A stretch of DNA of 64,000 nucleotides. It comes from Lanius collurio. Taxonomy: Eukaryota > Chordata > Aves > Passeriformes > Laniidae. Shown in pieces: positions 1 through 12,594 of the stretch. The first letter of the stretch is position 1. Each line of letters opens with the position of its first letter. Where the stretch lies: assembly GCA_020086605.1 (NCBI GenBank), contig JACBWW010000022.1:6611243-6675242 (forward strand), written 5' to 3'. The notes under the pieces were generated by a model, which saw nothing but the letters and a program-made list of their open reading frames with translations, was not told where the DNA came from and searched no databases. The translations under genes were made by a program, and so were the position numbers.

Positions 1-3000
1 GTATGAGTAGACAATGTGGCTTGTATGACTTTTTTTCTTGGGTACAGTCATTGGGATTATCATGGAAGTCTTCATTTTTCCTTCTTAAGATCCCTCTGCT
101 GGTAAAGTAAGAGAAGTTTCACAAAACACAGCACCAGAACTGACTGTGGTGGACAAACAGACTAGCACTTCTCCAACAGGAAGAAAGAGACAGAAGGGAT
201 TAGAGAACTAGAGGGAAAGAGCAGGTAAAATTTTTTAGTTATTCCTTCCTGGTTTGTGTTGAACCAGGTTTTTGCTTAATGCCAGGGGTGGCACAATTGT
301 GAGTGTGGGCTCTAAAGTATGTTCTGAAGAAAATACAGTGGAAATAATTGTGAGGAACATATTTAAGCAGGTCATTTGGTTCTACAAAAGATTCAAGTGT
401 TTTAATGCACTTTGACAGGATTCCAATGAAGCTGGCAGTGCTTTCATGCTTGGACCTGTGCTGTATTTCTACAAAGATAAATTAGAAGCTGTACATAGGT
501 CATTTTCACTTAAATCAGAATGCATGTAAAATGTTTAAATTGCTGTCTGTTGAGGAATATAATATTGTGTAGTGCTACTAAAACTTTGCAGCACACATTT
601 TTATCTGTATTGTGTTTACACTTGCTAAAATGGAGCATAGTGTTGGCTAAAGATTCTCGCCCTTGACTTTTACCAAAAGAGCTCCTAGGGCAATTTAAAG
701 AAGTCTGATGCATGCAGGGGTTTACAAAACATTAATCAGGCTCAGTCCATAAAACTACACGCATATGTGGTTTGCACAGCAAGGGCCACAGGCACAGCTG
801 GTGTAAATTTGCACGGGTCCTTTAACATCAAAGCCGTGTGCTGTTTACATCAGGTGAGAGAGTAGCCCCTGGTGTTTGCAGTCACCTGAATAATTTTGCA
901 ATGTGACATACAGGGATGTTTCCTGTTACACATATGGGATATACTGTAACAGCAATCCTTGTTTAACTTGTACATATTGTGCACTTAGTGCACATTGGGC
1001 CTATATTTAATTTGAAAAGAGACTTCCCATCCGCCTATTTTCTAATTATTTTTTTATCCCAAGGTCAAGTTTTCACTTGCTTTAGAGTGCTACTTAATTT
1101 TCATTTATTGATGCACAAATAGACAAAATTTATCTCTGTGGTAAATGCCTATTTCTTTTTCAAACATCACTGAGCTGAAAATGTAAAGACCTGTGAAGCT
1201 AATGCAAGTTTTCTTGCATATAAATGCTTCCTACCTTTTTTCATTCTGCATGATAAATCTTTGTCTTCTCAGGCACTAATACAGGTTTTAGGTTCAAACT
1301 TTATCAGGGACGTGGAAGAAGAAGAGACTGTTTTGTTTCTTTAAAAAGTCAAATTGCTTACTGATGAAAACAAGCCTTTCATTTCACTCTCTTAGTTTGT
1401 TAGCAATTTTTAATGCAAAATCAAAATACCACAAAAATCCAAATCTCCATAGGATTAATGGAGAACTGCCACCAAATTTCTCAGTTTTGCCTGGATATTT
1501 CTGAAATACAACTTTCTGTGCTGTTTATAAACCTCCTTGTGATTTTTTTTTCTCTTCCTCTGAACCAGGGATCATGAGCTTGAAATGAGATAGTATCTAG
1601 AGGTGATGATACTGTTGTATTTTATTTTTAAATATTGTCATAACTGATGTTCTTCAGTTTAACTCTTATAACTAGATGCAGCCGTTATTCTTGATTCTTT
1701 AACTTCCTCAAATGCTACGGATTCATTCTTTTTACCCCCTGCTGGTGCCTCCAAAGCAGTCATCAGAGAACATTAACCAGAACAGAACCATCACACTACC
1801 AAGCTAAAATATAGTAGTTTAGCAGATTCACAGTCTGTGCTGAAATCAACTGCTCTGCCAAATGAGGCCTGGATGAATTATCTGTGTCTGCTCGAGGGAA
1901 AAAGCCTAAGAGTGGGTCTGAAAGAATGAGGAATGATTCTGTGCCCTCACTTTTGTACTCCTGGGCAGGAAAATTGACTTACTGTGCTGATAAAGTGTGT
2001 TTGAACTGAGGATCTGAAGCATAGATGGAGACTTCGGTTTTTTTCCAGTTTTGTGGTGGGCAGAGAAACCTCTAAAAGGGTATCTGGGGGATGTCCTTAC
2101 TTGATGTTAGATTTCCCAGAGTTCATTTGTCAGGGCCCTGTCTTGGCTGTCCTGACAGAGGTATTCCTATTGAAAAAGTAAGATGCTAACCTGAGGAGGA
2201 TTTTAGCATCTCTAGCGGGCAGCCAGGTGGAAGTTTCATATTTCTTTAAACCTAGCTTTGTTGTCATGGTCTCCCTCACTAAAACAGCCTTCAAAGGAAT
2301 ATCTGAGTAATTGCAAGGTATGTGCTGTGTGTTAGAGGTGTGAGTCACTTTGCTCCCAGTGTGTACTTTGTAGTTGTAAGTAAAGATAACCTTAATTAAG
2401 GGTGTTCATGTGCAGCTTGCCTGAGTAGCTTATGGGCTTGCAGTCTGAACAGATACTTCAGTGGCAGGGATGCAGCAGGGTGAGCAGCTGTGGACTACAA
2501 TAGCCTGACATCACACAGTCACAATCAGATTGTTGTTTGGTCAGGAATAATTTGTCCTGAAAGAAGTGATCTTGCACAATTCTCTGAATGGCAACCTCTT
2601 GCTCCTACTACTACTTTCCTCCTACTTGGCTTTCCAAAACATATACAGCTGCTGAGTACATCCCAAACAGAGCTACACCTGAGGAAAACCATTGGCACCT
2701 AAATTCTTTTAAAAGGAACTAAATGCTGCTGGACAGATCATGTTAATACTCATACATATAAAGATGAATCTGCAGAAAAGATCTTCACCACCCTGTTCTT
2801 CATGTTTCAAAGGAAATTTTTCTTGCTCTGACTAATGCAAAATCTGCTAATAGTTCAGGTTGATGTGAGGTACTTTCAAGGCTTCTGTATTTGCCAACAC
2901 CAAACTAATGTTCAGATGTTCTCAGTGTAGTAAAACACTAGAGGAAGTCTTCTTAGTGTCATGGGATTGGGTTGGAAATACGACAGGTTTCAAAGTAAGT

Positions 3001-5755
3001 ACTCAAGTTTGAAAGGTAGGGGTTTGTTCTCATCAGGGTACTTGCTCGTCTGTGATAATCAGATCCTGATTACCATGATTAAATCTAGAGACTGAACTGT
3101 TTGCCCTGTTGCTTGTGAGGTAGAGTCACTTTTGCCTACAGCAAATCTGCTTTTATGGCAGCAGTAGATAAAATGAGCTTGGAGAGTGCATGGGGAGGTA
3201 GAAAGCCTGGGCTGGCTGTTTTGAAGGGATGTGGTGACACTGAGGTCACTGATGAGAAAGCAGGAGGTGTAGGCTGCCAAAGGAAGGATGATATGTTTTA
3301 GCACCTTACAGTGGGCTGACAGCATGGTTGGTGGCTGTCCAGTATGGCAGAGAGAAAATACAGATCACCTACATGTGTAGCATTTAATAACTAGTACTTT
3401 TAAATAATTGACTGAGGAGGATTGCCTCACAAAATGTTAAATTCTACTATTGGCCTTTTACTACCCAGTGCTAACAATAACCTAAAATTGGCCTTTAATC
3501 ATTGGTGAAAGGACAACTTGAAATTATGTTGAGATTAGACATATGAGGCCTGATTCTGAGCTTACTTGCACAGATGTAAGTCATAAGTGAAAATCAGAAG
3601 TTGAAAATTATTCCTCATATACTCAGTCTATGTATTTTTATATGTAAATACATTTAGGCGGTGTCCTCTTCAGTCATGTAAAATGTTTTCTAATGATAAC
3701 TAAAGTTAGTTCTCATGGATGGGAGTCTCCAAAACTCTTTGACAAAATCCTTAGCAAGAGCTGTTGAGCTGAGAGTTTTGTCACAGAAGATGAATGTTCT
3801 GTAACTCCATGCCAATAAGGCTAGAAATGAGCTTTCTGTGTCTCTACAGTATTTAGTGTTGAGAATTTTTTTACTGGTACAGCTTTTCCTGTGCATGGGA
3901 GGAGACAAGCCAAGAGGAGTGAGTTCCTGCTACAGAAAAAGTTATTACAGAGGAGAAATCATGTCACTCTTGCCTTATCAAGATAATTTTCTTTCTCAGA
4001 ATCAACAGTTATCTGTTCAGAGGTCATAGTTCAGAGTGGGCACTTGTCAGGCAGATTGGGGGCCCCCTTGGAGGGTGAAACATTGGTTTTCTCCCCAACC
4101 CCAGTTTATTAACCCAGGTTAGAGCTAAACAGAGATGCTGTGAGATGAATGCAGAGCAGAGTTTCATAGCTTTATTAGATGGCAGTCCACATCATTTAAC
4201 AGCCTCTTGTTGCAATTAGGTACACACTGACCTCTGATGACACCAGCTAATCCTGCAGAAAATGAATTAGCTTGTTGCTATACTTTATGTCTTAGACCTA
4301 AAAAGCAGCTCTTATATGGTAAATTATATATATTGTGTATAGGATCAAGATTCATTTAAATTTTGGCCAATATGCCAGACTGCAATTAGAATGAAATTAC
4401 ATAGATTATTCTAACAAATCAATATGACTAGTTAAAAATCAGATTGACTGAAATAGATCTATGATGAGCATATTTTAACATTGATTTTAATAAAAAGTTT
4501 TTTTCTTTAATTGATTAATGGCCTCATGATTAATTTCACGGAACCTGTTTGCCAGACATCACGTGGTAGAGGCCAAAAAGAACATAAAGAAGTGGAGAGA
4601 GAGAAAAAAAAGTTCTTAAAATTCTAACTGAATAATGATACGCTCAGCTTTCCCAAAACTGCACATACTGATTTTTTACCTTCTTTTTACCAAACCATAG
4701 CTGGATCCTTCATACCTTGTTAATATTATAGAGGAAGCAAAGTTTCCTTCAGCTTTTTTTCTTCTTCTTTTTTTTATTTTTAGGAAGGATGTCATCAAAC
4801 TTCTGTGCTAAAAAGCATTAGCTAGCAGTCAGGTTTTTTTAAAGACACTTTAAGATCTGTGTCTGCCAACTAATCATGTTATATTTTACTAACATGTGTG
4901 CTTTAATATTCTTTTTATACACCGAAAATTTAGTATTTTTTATTGTAATCTTTAACGTATTAAGCAAACCTTTAGTTAATGTTAACTGGACCACTTTCAG
5001 ATTTCTGTAGCTGTTCAGTTTCCTCTTGCAGGAAAGGAAGCATTAGGTGACAGCTTTGGACAGTTTTCTTTATTCTTTCCCCTTGGTAGGTTGTCTTTGT
5101 TTGCATCTTCAGAGTTGAGCAGGGATAAACAAATCTTCTTTGTGGTACAAATAATGATTAAAGCAGCTTTGAACTCAGTGTGAAACATAACTACCACAAC
5201 AAAGATAAATATGGAATTCTAAAGACCAGAACTATGGATTACTCTTAAAGAAAAGCAGCATCTCTGGTAACTGGGCTGTCTGGTGAAGGATGAGAGGCTG
5301 TGATTCCTTGTAGTGCCACCCTCTCATTCCGTAGCAACTGGGCTGCATTCTAGCAGTGTTACTACAGCAAGTGTTTCTTCAATCTTTTATGACTTAAACA
5401 ATTTGAAACTCACAGTGTTAATCACAATAAGGCAGAGTTGGTGCATATTTGACTAAATTGTGAGTAAACTGGAATTTTTGATGTTTGTTGTACATGTACA
5501 ACGTGAAAAACAGAGGAAGAAAAAGAGAGTTGAGTTTTGCACCTCTCTGGGTTTGAAGAGGGTAGCTCAGGTCACAAATTGATGTGGAATAGAAATAAAC
5601 AGCTGGGTGTAGGGGTGTGTTTAGAAATGACTGCTTTGGTGACTGCCTCCTTTTGTGTGGGGCTGTTCAGGTGTAGCTGGATTCTTGCATTACCCCATTC
5701 TTGCCCCAGATATGGACCATGGATGTTTATGGTGCAGTATGTTTTTATCTTGCAG
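1..5755. other. Non-coding, probably intron or 5' flank of the plus-strand gene
   Basis: This AT-rich, CpG-poor stretch contains no ORF longer than 88 codons before the one overlapping exon A, and none of them reads like a protein. The only exon-like segment is a 38-bp piece at 2957-2994, described separately. I see no recognisable transposon, RNA gene or promoter. If the exon chain that begins at 5756 is right, this is most likely intron upstream of that exon, because exon A starts in phase 0 with no initiator methionine at its splice junction. It could also contain earlier short exons that I cannot detect by eye. Confidence 0.5.
2957..2994 (+). CDS. Weak candidate mini-exon upstream of exon A
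   Basis: A TCTTAG acceptor is followed by 38 bases and a near-perfect donor (AAA then GTAAGTACT). Read with two leading bases, the segment encodes SWDWVGNTTGFK and ends in phase 0, which would join exon A in frame. Like exon A it is Trp-rich. The acceptor's polypyrimidine tract is poor and so short an open stretch is expected by chance. I include it only because donor quality and phase both fit. Function is unknown. Confidence 0.13.
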
Positions 5756-5875
5756 GTCGAATTTGAGTGGCTTAGGCAGTTTTGGTTCCAAGGCAAGAGG
5801 TATTTGAAGTGCACTGATTGGTGGCTTAAACCTATGGCTAAATTGGAAGAATTTTGGAGAAAAATGGAGATTATG
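5756..5875 (+). CDS. Internal exon A, Trp-rich segment of an unrecognised protein
   Basis: A pyrimidine-rich acceptor (TTTTTATCTTGCAG) precedes 120 bases, exactly 40 codons with no stop, and a strong donor (ATG then GTAAGTACT) follows. The other two forward frames contain stops. The peptide begins [16 protein letters not shown] and ends [10 protein letters not shown]. Five of its 40 residues are Trp (positions 5, 10, 22, 23, 34), mixed with many Lys, Arg and Glu, which suggests an amphipathic helical region. The exon is phase 0 at both ends and joins exon B in frame. An alternative acceptor at 5709, after a TTGCCCCAG, would extend it upstream in the same open frame by about 15 codons. I do not recognise the family. 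The call rests on splice signals and phase, not homology, so a chance ORF cannot be excluded. Confidence 0.48.
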
Positions 5876-7476
5876 GTAAGTACTAGTTCTAAAGTCTTAA
5901 GCCTCTAGGGCTTAATTTTGAGAGCACTCACAATTATGTTTTTAATTGTACTGAAGTAATGGGGTTTAGACTTTATTCAGAACATATGACAAGCAGAATC
6001 AATGTGTCAGCCTTTCACTGTCTCCTCTTACTTTTATCCCCCAGTAGCTAGAAAAAATGTGAGCAAAATCAGATCCAAAACCCCAGGATTTTAGTTAGTT
6101 CTTGACTTTGCTTGTTTTTAAAGTTTGAAAGCCTCATAAAAGCCTCATTTGAGCCTTTTAGAGCCTCATAAGATGACAGCTCTATATTACACCACACAAA
6201 TGCTGTGCATTGTCAACTTTTTTGTACAACACCCCGATAGACAACAGTGCTAATGACAACAGTGGTGCATCTGTCTGAGGAAAGCTGAGCACAAAATTGG
6301 TGATCTGGAAGTACAATTGTCTGTGTTCCACCTGCACAGTTCGACCATAGCTAGAACCTGCACAGGAGGATTATTTCAACAATAAATGTAATAATGTTTT
6401 CTGGGTACTTCAAAGTACATCGTGCATTCCTTGAAAATGGATTCAGTGCCAAACACTGTCATCCTGTTGCTGCTGCTGTCCATGGAGAGCCTGAGGTGAG
6501 AGACTGTGCTGTCAAAGTTTTCAAAGCTGTTGTCAGCGTGCCTGTTTCTGGATTTGCACCCAGAAGGGGCTGTGCTGGCAAACCCATTGCTCCTCTCCAT
6601 CCGTCTGCATCAGAAGCTGCTGCTTGGTGACTCCTGCTGCTCACAGCATAACGCCTCAATTTGTCTGTGCTGGCTTGGAAGAGTTTGTATTGTAAGTATT
6701 AGTTTGTACTGTAGCTGAGGGTGCTGAGAGCAATTTGTATCAGGGGTGTGTTTGAGGCTCTGGAGATGGGGTGCAACAAGAACATGTTCTTGAGTCTCGC
6801 TGGAAATGTTGTGACTCAGCTGCTCAAATGTATTGGTGAGCTTCTCCAGCAAAGTCTGGTTTCAGACTTGGGATACATGCCTGGAAAAGTGCAACTTCCA
6901 GTTGGGGAATCAGTTGCCACAAGAAATCAGTGAACATTGAATTTTCCTACAAAAGGAGAGAAAATAAAACTTACTTATGTGGGGTTTTTTTTTCCTCATT
7001 TTTGTGTTCTTCTGTGCTCATATTCTTGAATGACCCTTATAATTTAAAAAAAATCTTTTGGTTTGTTTTTCTTTCAAATGACAACTTACTCTCTTGTAAC
7101 ACAGGCTTAGATGAGGTAGAGACAAGAATGTTTGATATTTTATATCCATTGTGTGTTGAAGACATGGAAAAACAGCAAACTCTGGAACTCTCAAGGGTTA
7201 GGTTTTCTGCAATTGGTGTGACATTGCCATGTGTCTCTAATTAGAAACATGGTGGCGTCAGTGTATCTCCTTTCAACAGGCCTCAGGATGATATTTATCA
7301 GCAAACCGAAGCTTGGGCCAAGACAGAAGCTGCTTCTAATTTAAATTTTAAGAATTGCTTTAATGTTTTATGACTTATAACATAATAATCACAATTAATT
7401 TCAGCTATTGGAGGAGACAGAGGAGAATGTTAATTGAGAATGTCTGTTTAGTTGAGTCTCTAAGTAAATCTGATGC

Positions 7477-7613
7477 TCGCGGTGTTCGGGCCCTGTTCGG
7501 GCTGTGTTTTTGGGGACAGAACGCGCGTTTTGTGCCGGGCGTTTCGCTGGATGCCATTAGGGGGCAATGTTGAGCCGCAGTTTCCAGGCGCGACCTCCGT
7601 AAAAATCCACCGA
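7477..7613. promoter_or_regulatory. Isolated CpG-dense block, possible mini CpG island or young insertion
   Basis: I count about 15 CpG dinucleotides in roughly 140 bases, including the runs CGCG and CGCGCG, while hundreds of bases on either side have almost none. GC content is clearly above the surroundings. TGTTCGGG occurs twice within 20 bases (from about 7483 and 7494). ORFs are open in several frames on both strands simply because stops are rare in GC-rich DNA, so I do not call a protein. CpG persistence usually means either an unmethylated regulatory element, such as an alternative promoter inside the host intron, or recent insertion of CpG-rich repeat DNA. Scattered CpGs continue to about 7745. 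I could not assign it to a repeat family. Confidence 0.4.
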
Positions 7614-10460
7614 AATGTGGCATTAACATCAAGAATTATCCCTGGTTGCTCCAAGTTAGCCGTAATCTCTGAGATTCCATAACACAGGAAATCAATTGCG
7701 GGTTAACAAATTCAACAGCAATTTAACATAAAAAGTGCAGCGTTTTGGTGCATGCTTAGCTTCCACTGCTAAGTTAAATCAAAAGGGTGTTTTTGAAGGT
7801 ACCCAGTAGTCAACAGTCGATGGTTTCTTTTCCTTCAAATTTATAATTTTAGCTAGATGATTCTTAAAAAAAAAAAAAAGAAAAAAAGAATAGAATAATG
7901 AAAAATGCCAAAAGTAAAAATGTCTTAGAATTGTTAGTCCTATTTTGGAAGAATTTTGCTATTTAAAATTAATTATTTCTTAAAAGAAAATATTGAAGCA
8001 ATGTATTTTTCCTTTGTGTGTGAGCAGAACAACTGTTGATGTAGTTTTTTATATGCATGTCTAGAGTGATACTAAAGTCAGTCTCAGGGTCGGTTTGTGC
8101 CTTTTTTAAATTTTTCCCCTAGTTCAGTAAAGCAGCTATAAAGAAGAAGAGAAGGTTTCCAAAATTATCTCTGATTCTGCTAATTGTAATTACTCTTCTG
8201 TCACAGCAGAGTATGATATTGCAGGAAATTCAGCCCAGAGTCTTCAAATCTGTGGGCTTTATTTAATATTTTTGTACATTATAGCAAGCATACAATTTTA
8301 TCATAATGTTTATTCCTGGCATTTCTTTCCCTGAGGGTAGTTTTACTTGGAGCTCACTCTTGTGATGTAAATGTTAAACCTTTCATTTGAATGACATTCT
8401 GATAAAACATCACATTTCCCACAATATTACCTCATGAATTTATGAGCCATTAAATCCGAAGCAGTTTAACCAATCTTCCTTTTTTTCTCCCCCTCCCTTG
8501 AAAATATGAAGGCTATTCATATGTTGGAGGGTTTTTTTTTCTAAAAGTCATCCAAGATTAACACGTTATCGCCTGCAACATCAGGATAAATGCTTGCAGA
8601 ATTCAAAGGGAGAGTTACCATTTGAAAAAAGACCGTACAAGCTTTGCTTTCTGGGTAAAGAGAAGTCTGAAAAGCTGAAATCTCATGTGATGTGAGCAAG
8701 TCTTGCTGTAGCTGTTCTGAGATTCAGTGGAGAGACAATTTGTCTCTCAGGGTCTGATATCATGCAAACCTTGCAATCTGACATTTATTTTAGCTATGAA
8801 AATCCGTAACCACCTCACCAAATCTGTAAGAACCACAGAAGTCCGACAGCCTTTTTTTGGTTATTTTCCCATTAGAAAAGTAAAATGTAAATCGATGAAA
8901 TTAATTTTGTTTGTGGGATGAAAAGTAAACATATGTGGCTACACTTACACTTCGAATTTTTGAAGGCTTTTTTAAACATTTCTAGTGTTTCTTAAAAAAG
9001 AAAAGGCCCTTACAGTGCTATATGGTGTGAATTGTGTTTCCTGCTTTGACAGTCCATTTAGCAATGTAGCCATGTATTTATATGGCAGTTGGCCTTAATA
9101 ACCTTTATTGACTTTAGTGGGTAAGAGCCAAGACTGGCATTATTAAAATGTATCAATTTCACTGCGGTATAAAATCACAACAATTATGTTAGGTAGGCTA
9201 GGCTCCATTTAATCCTACCTATTTATGCAGGAATTTGGCAAGATGAAAGAAAGTGTGGAACTGAAATGTAGACAAAAGTGTGGAGTGACTTGGAGGTACA
9301 TTTGAGAGCACAACTGTCTACCTACAGTGAAGGAGTGAAACTTAAAGGAATGAAACATAGATCTTGAGAAATTAGTTTCTTAATGGGATAACTAAAACAC
9401 AAGTAATTTTTACACCATTTGTTCCACTTTTTGGCATCTTAAAATAGAGCTGATGAAAATGAAATGCAGCACACCTTTTAATTTGTGTTAGTGCAAGAGC
9501 AGAAGCGTGCACACTCAGTGTAAGTGGAATGATCAAAGTGGCATTTTATGCAGACTGGTATCTTTCTGCACAACTTTCATCTTGATTTGTAAAACTTTTT
9601 TAAAACTATCTCTAGTCTTGTTATTACTGTTACTCTCAATAATGGGCTGTTAATCAGTTTATACAACTGAATTGAAATCAGAGAGCAAGGCTATTTTCTT
9701 GTAAAATTATTTTCCTTTCCTTTTTGAGGTCTATTTCATTATTTGCTCCTGTTGCTGTATATGAAGTATGTCATAGTTTCAGCTATAAGCCACTATTGTC
9801 AGGGGCTTACAGCCTGACAGTTAGAATTGAGTCTACGCTGAAACTTGATCTACAAAATCTCAGCCCAAATAAAAGCCAGGGTTTAAATATGTATTTAAAT
9901 CAAGAGTATTTAGCTTCCCAGATAACCATGAAAAACCATAAGCAAAAATATGCTTTTACAAGGAATTCTTCTAGCCTTTGTAGACTTTGGCACTTTAAAC
10001 AACTAACCAATTATTTTTTAAAAAATACATAATGGGATCACAAACAGGCTGGTTGGTTGTTTAGCTTCTTTGAGAAATTGCACAGCAACTTAACTGACAT
10101 TTGAATTGGTTGGACCTTGTCAGCCGAAATTCCAGGAACTCTGAGGTATATTTTAATTTCTCTTCTGGTTTCCCCATTGTGTTCAGATATTGCAGTGTCA
10201 CACTTTATTGGAGGGCCATGTGGCAATGGGTGATCAGATTTGTCTAATGAGCTGTGAAATGTAGGTACAACATGGCAGCTCAAAGACCCAAATTTTGCCT
10301 GTATTTCTTGTCTTTTGGGGCTCTCCTTATCTGTTTCAGCCAGAGCCTTTAAATAAATATATTTTTGGCAGGTTATATTTTATGTACACTAGGAGTCAGA
10401 TGTTTCTGGAAATGTATCTTTTATCTTAAACAACAACAACAAAACCTGATCATGGAGACT

Positions 10461-10500
10461 TCTTTTTCTTTTTTTTTTTTTTTTTTCTTCTTTTCTTTTT
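10461..10500. repeat. T-rich low-complexity tract
   Basis: An interrupted poly-T/C tract follows a short CAA-repeat stretch at 10432-10442. It has no coding value: the ORFs crossing it are runs of Phe on one strand and Lys on the other. No target-site duplication or retroposed gene body was seen next to it. Confidence 0.8.
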
Positions 10501-12312
10501 CTGGCAATAATTTCTCTGACCCCAATATTTTTAGCTGTCAGAAATGGGAGAAAGGATTTAACATTGTCTGTAGTAGAATCACAATGAATCTGTAAAAAGA
10601 AAAAATAAAAAAGTAAATTTGTATTGCACATCTTTGAGGGAAAAAAAATTATTTACAATTCTGAGGGAATTCAGACTTAAGCTTCCCAAACAACATGTGT
10701 GCTGAAAGCACAAAAGACTGTGTTTATGATTCTCTTTGAAGTGTTTCTGCAACAGGATAAGGAAAATTTTAGAAACTGTCTGATAGTGTTCAGGGTAAAT
10801 ACTTAAACCCCTTTAGAGAATTTCACACACAGATACTGTGCAGCAGAAAAAAGGATACTTATGTTTCCTAAAGCTGCTACAGCCTACAGCTTTGTACTTA
10901 AAGACAGAGGTGTTGAATAGAATTCTTCTGAGGATACATCCAGTGACAATATCTACAGGAACATCAGAGCAAACCAGTGGATAGCACTTTCTATTTTTAA
11001 CCCTTATGTGAGCTGGTTGAGATCTGAGCTGCGTTGATATGAACCACTGTAATGTTTCTGTTAGAAACTGGAATTGTTCAAAGGGCAGCCTTCCCACTCC
11101 AGCAGCATTCTGGGAAAATCACACTGACAACCTTCAGGTTATAATGTACACTGGCAAAAGCCAGGAGAAGTTTAGGACCTGTGGGGCAGTGAGGTGCATT
11201 TCTGATGGCCCAGGTGGGAGAGCCATGGGTGGGTTGTGTAGCTGTGCCCATGGTGTGGTCCTGCCTCTGCCTTGCCCTCCAGGTGGATTTGCACCTGAGT
11301 TACAAATTTGACATTTGTAGATGTTCTTGTGCACCCAACTGATCTTGGTGAGCTGCAGTTTTGGATAACTAGAATTCTACCGTCTTGTACCTAGTTCTTA
11401 CTGTAATAGGGCTTCTTTCTGTGATCTTCCCTCTATTTTTATACTCCTGGATGTGTACAATTATGTGTACTAAATACCTGCACTTGTGTGTAGAATGTGA
11501 TGAGCTTTGTGTTAGTATTTAAGGCATAAATGCACATACCACAATCAGCAGAAATCAAAATTGTGCAGATAGGTTATTCCCAGTTTTGTGTTTGAATTGT
11601 TTAAATTGGTCTCTGTGTCTGAGCTGAGACTGTGGCTAAACAGGGTTCTTTCTCCACCACATGTTGTAAGTTTTCCTGTAGCGGATGGAGCACCAGAGCT
11701 GACTCTATGTGTGTGTACACGCTCTGTGCACAAACCCATACACACCCATACTGGAGATTTTAACTGTGATGATCTGATTAACTTCTTTGTGTAACTTCTG
11801 AATCGTATAAACTTGTATTTAGACAAAAGGCATTTATAGGGAATGACCACTGGGGCCAGCTGCTTGCAGTTCTTTGCAGCAGGAAAAACATAGGAAAAGA
11901 GTTTAGAGAGCATCAGAAGGTATTTGGCAGTACTGCAAGTTGCCCTGGGTCTCACAGGGAGGGAAAAGCTCAGATCATGGTTCCTGCTGCATCCTTCTGA
12001 ATCCACAGTCAGTCCTGGAGGGATATTTTAGAACCTAGTGTTGCCACCCTTTTATTGTTGATGGGAACCATGTTGTTGGGAGCTATGCTGATTTCAGTGA
12101 AAGCAGAGTCAGTGTGGTGGGGCTGGTGTAGATTGTATAAAACTGTGTGCTGTTTCCACCATTGTTCCCCCAGAACCTTGGATGGACATGCACTACAATA
12201 AGAAAAGATCTTTGTATCAATACTATGTTTATTGAAGCTTATTATTTGTTGGGGAAATAATGATGCTGTAGTATTGAGCTATGGTTTTACCAGTCTTATT
12301 ATTCTTTGCAAA

Positions 12313-12594
12313 GCCTTTCACAAGGGCATGGAGTGACAGGACAGGGGGAAATTGTTTTAAACTGACAGAAGGCAGGTTTTTTTTGGATATTAGGAAGAAA
12401 TTGTTTCCAATGAGGCAGTCGAGGCCTTGGCACAGGTTGCCCAGAGAATCTGTGGCTGCCCCATCTCTGGAAGGGTTCAGGGCCAAGTTGGACAGGGCTC
12501 GGAGCAACCTGGGGTAGTGGAAGGTGTCCCTGCCCATGGGGCATGGAACTAAATTGTCTTTAAGGTACCTTCCAAACCAGAAGATTCTATGATA
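12313..12594 (+). mobile_element. CR1 LINE, 5'-truncated 3' end
   Basis: This is recognised from the characteristic CR1 3' region, in order: CACAAGGGCATGGAGTGACA, GGATATTAGGAAGAAATTGT, GCACAGGTTGCCCAGAGAA, CTGTGGCTGCCCCATCTCTG, GGAAGGTGTCCCTGCCCATG, then the terminal ATTCTATGAT unit at 12584-12593. CR1 elements dominate bird and reptile genomes and are almost always 5'-truncated, as here, where only about 280 bases remain and no reverse transcriptase is present. The sequence has point changes relative to the remembered consensus but is mostly intact, so it is moderately old. The ORFs on both strands across it are by-products of the repeat, not genes. Confidence 0.93.

Noticed and set aside
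11545..12006. Longest ORF in the window, 153 codons on the minus strand
   Set aside because: Composition is irregular, no promoter or splice signals frame it, and an ORF of this size is expected by chance in 64 kb read in six frames.
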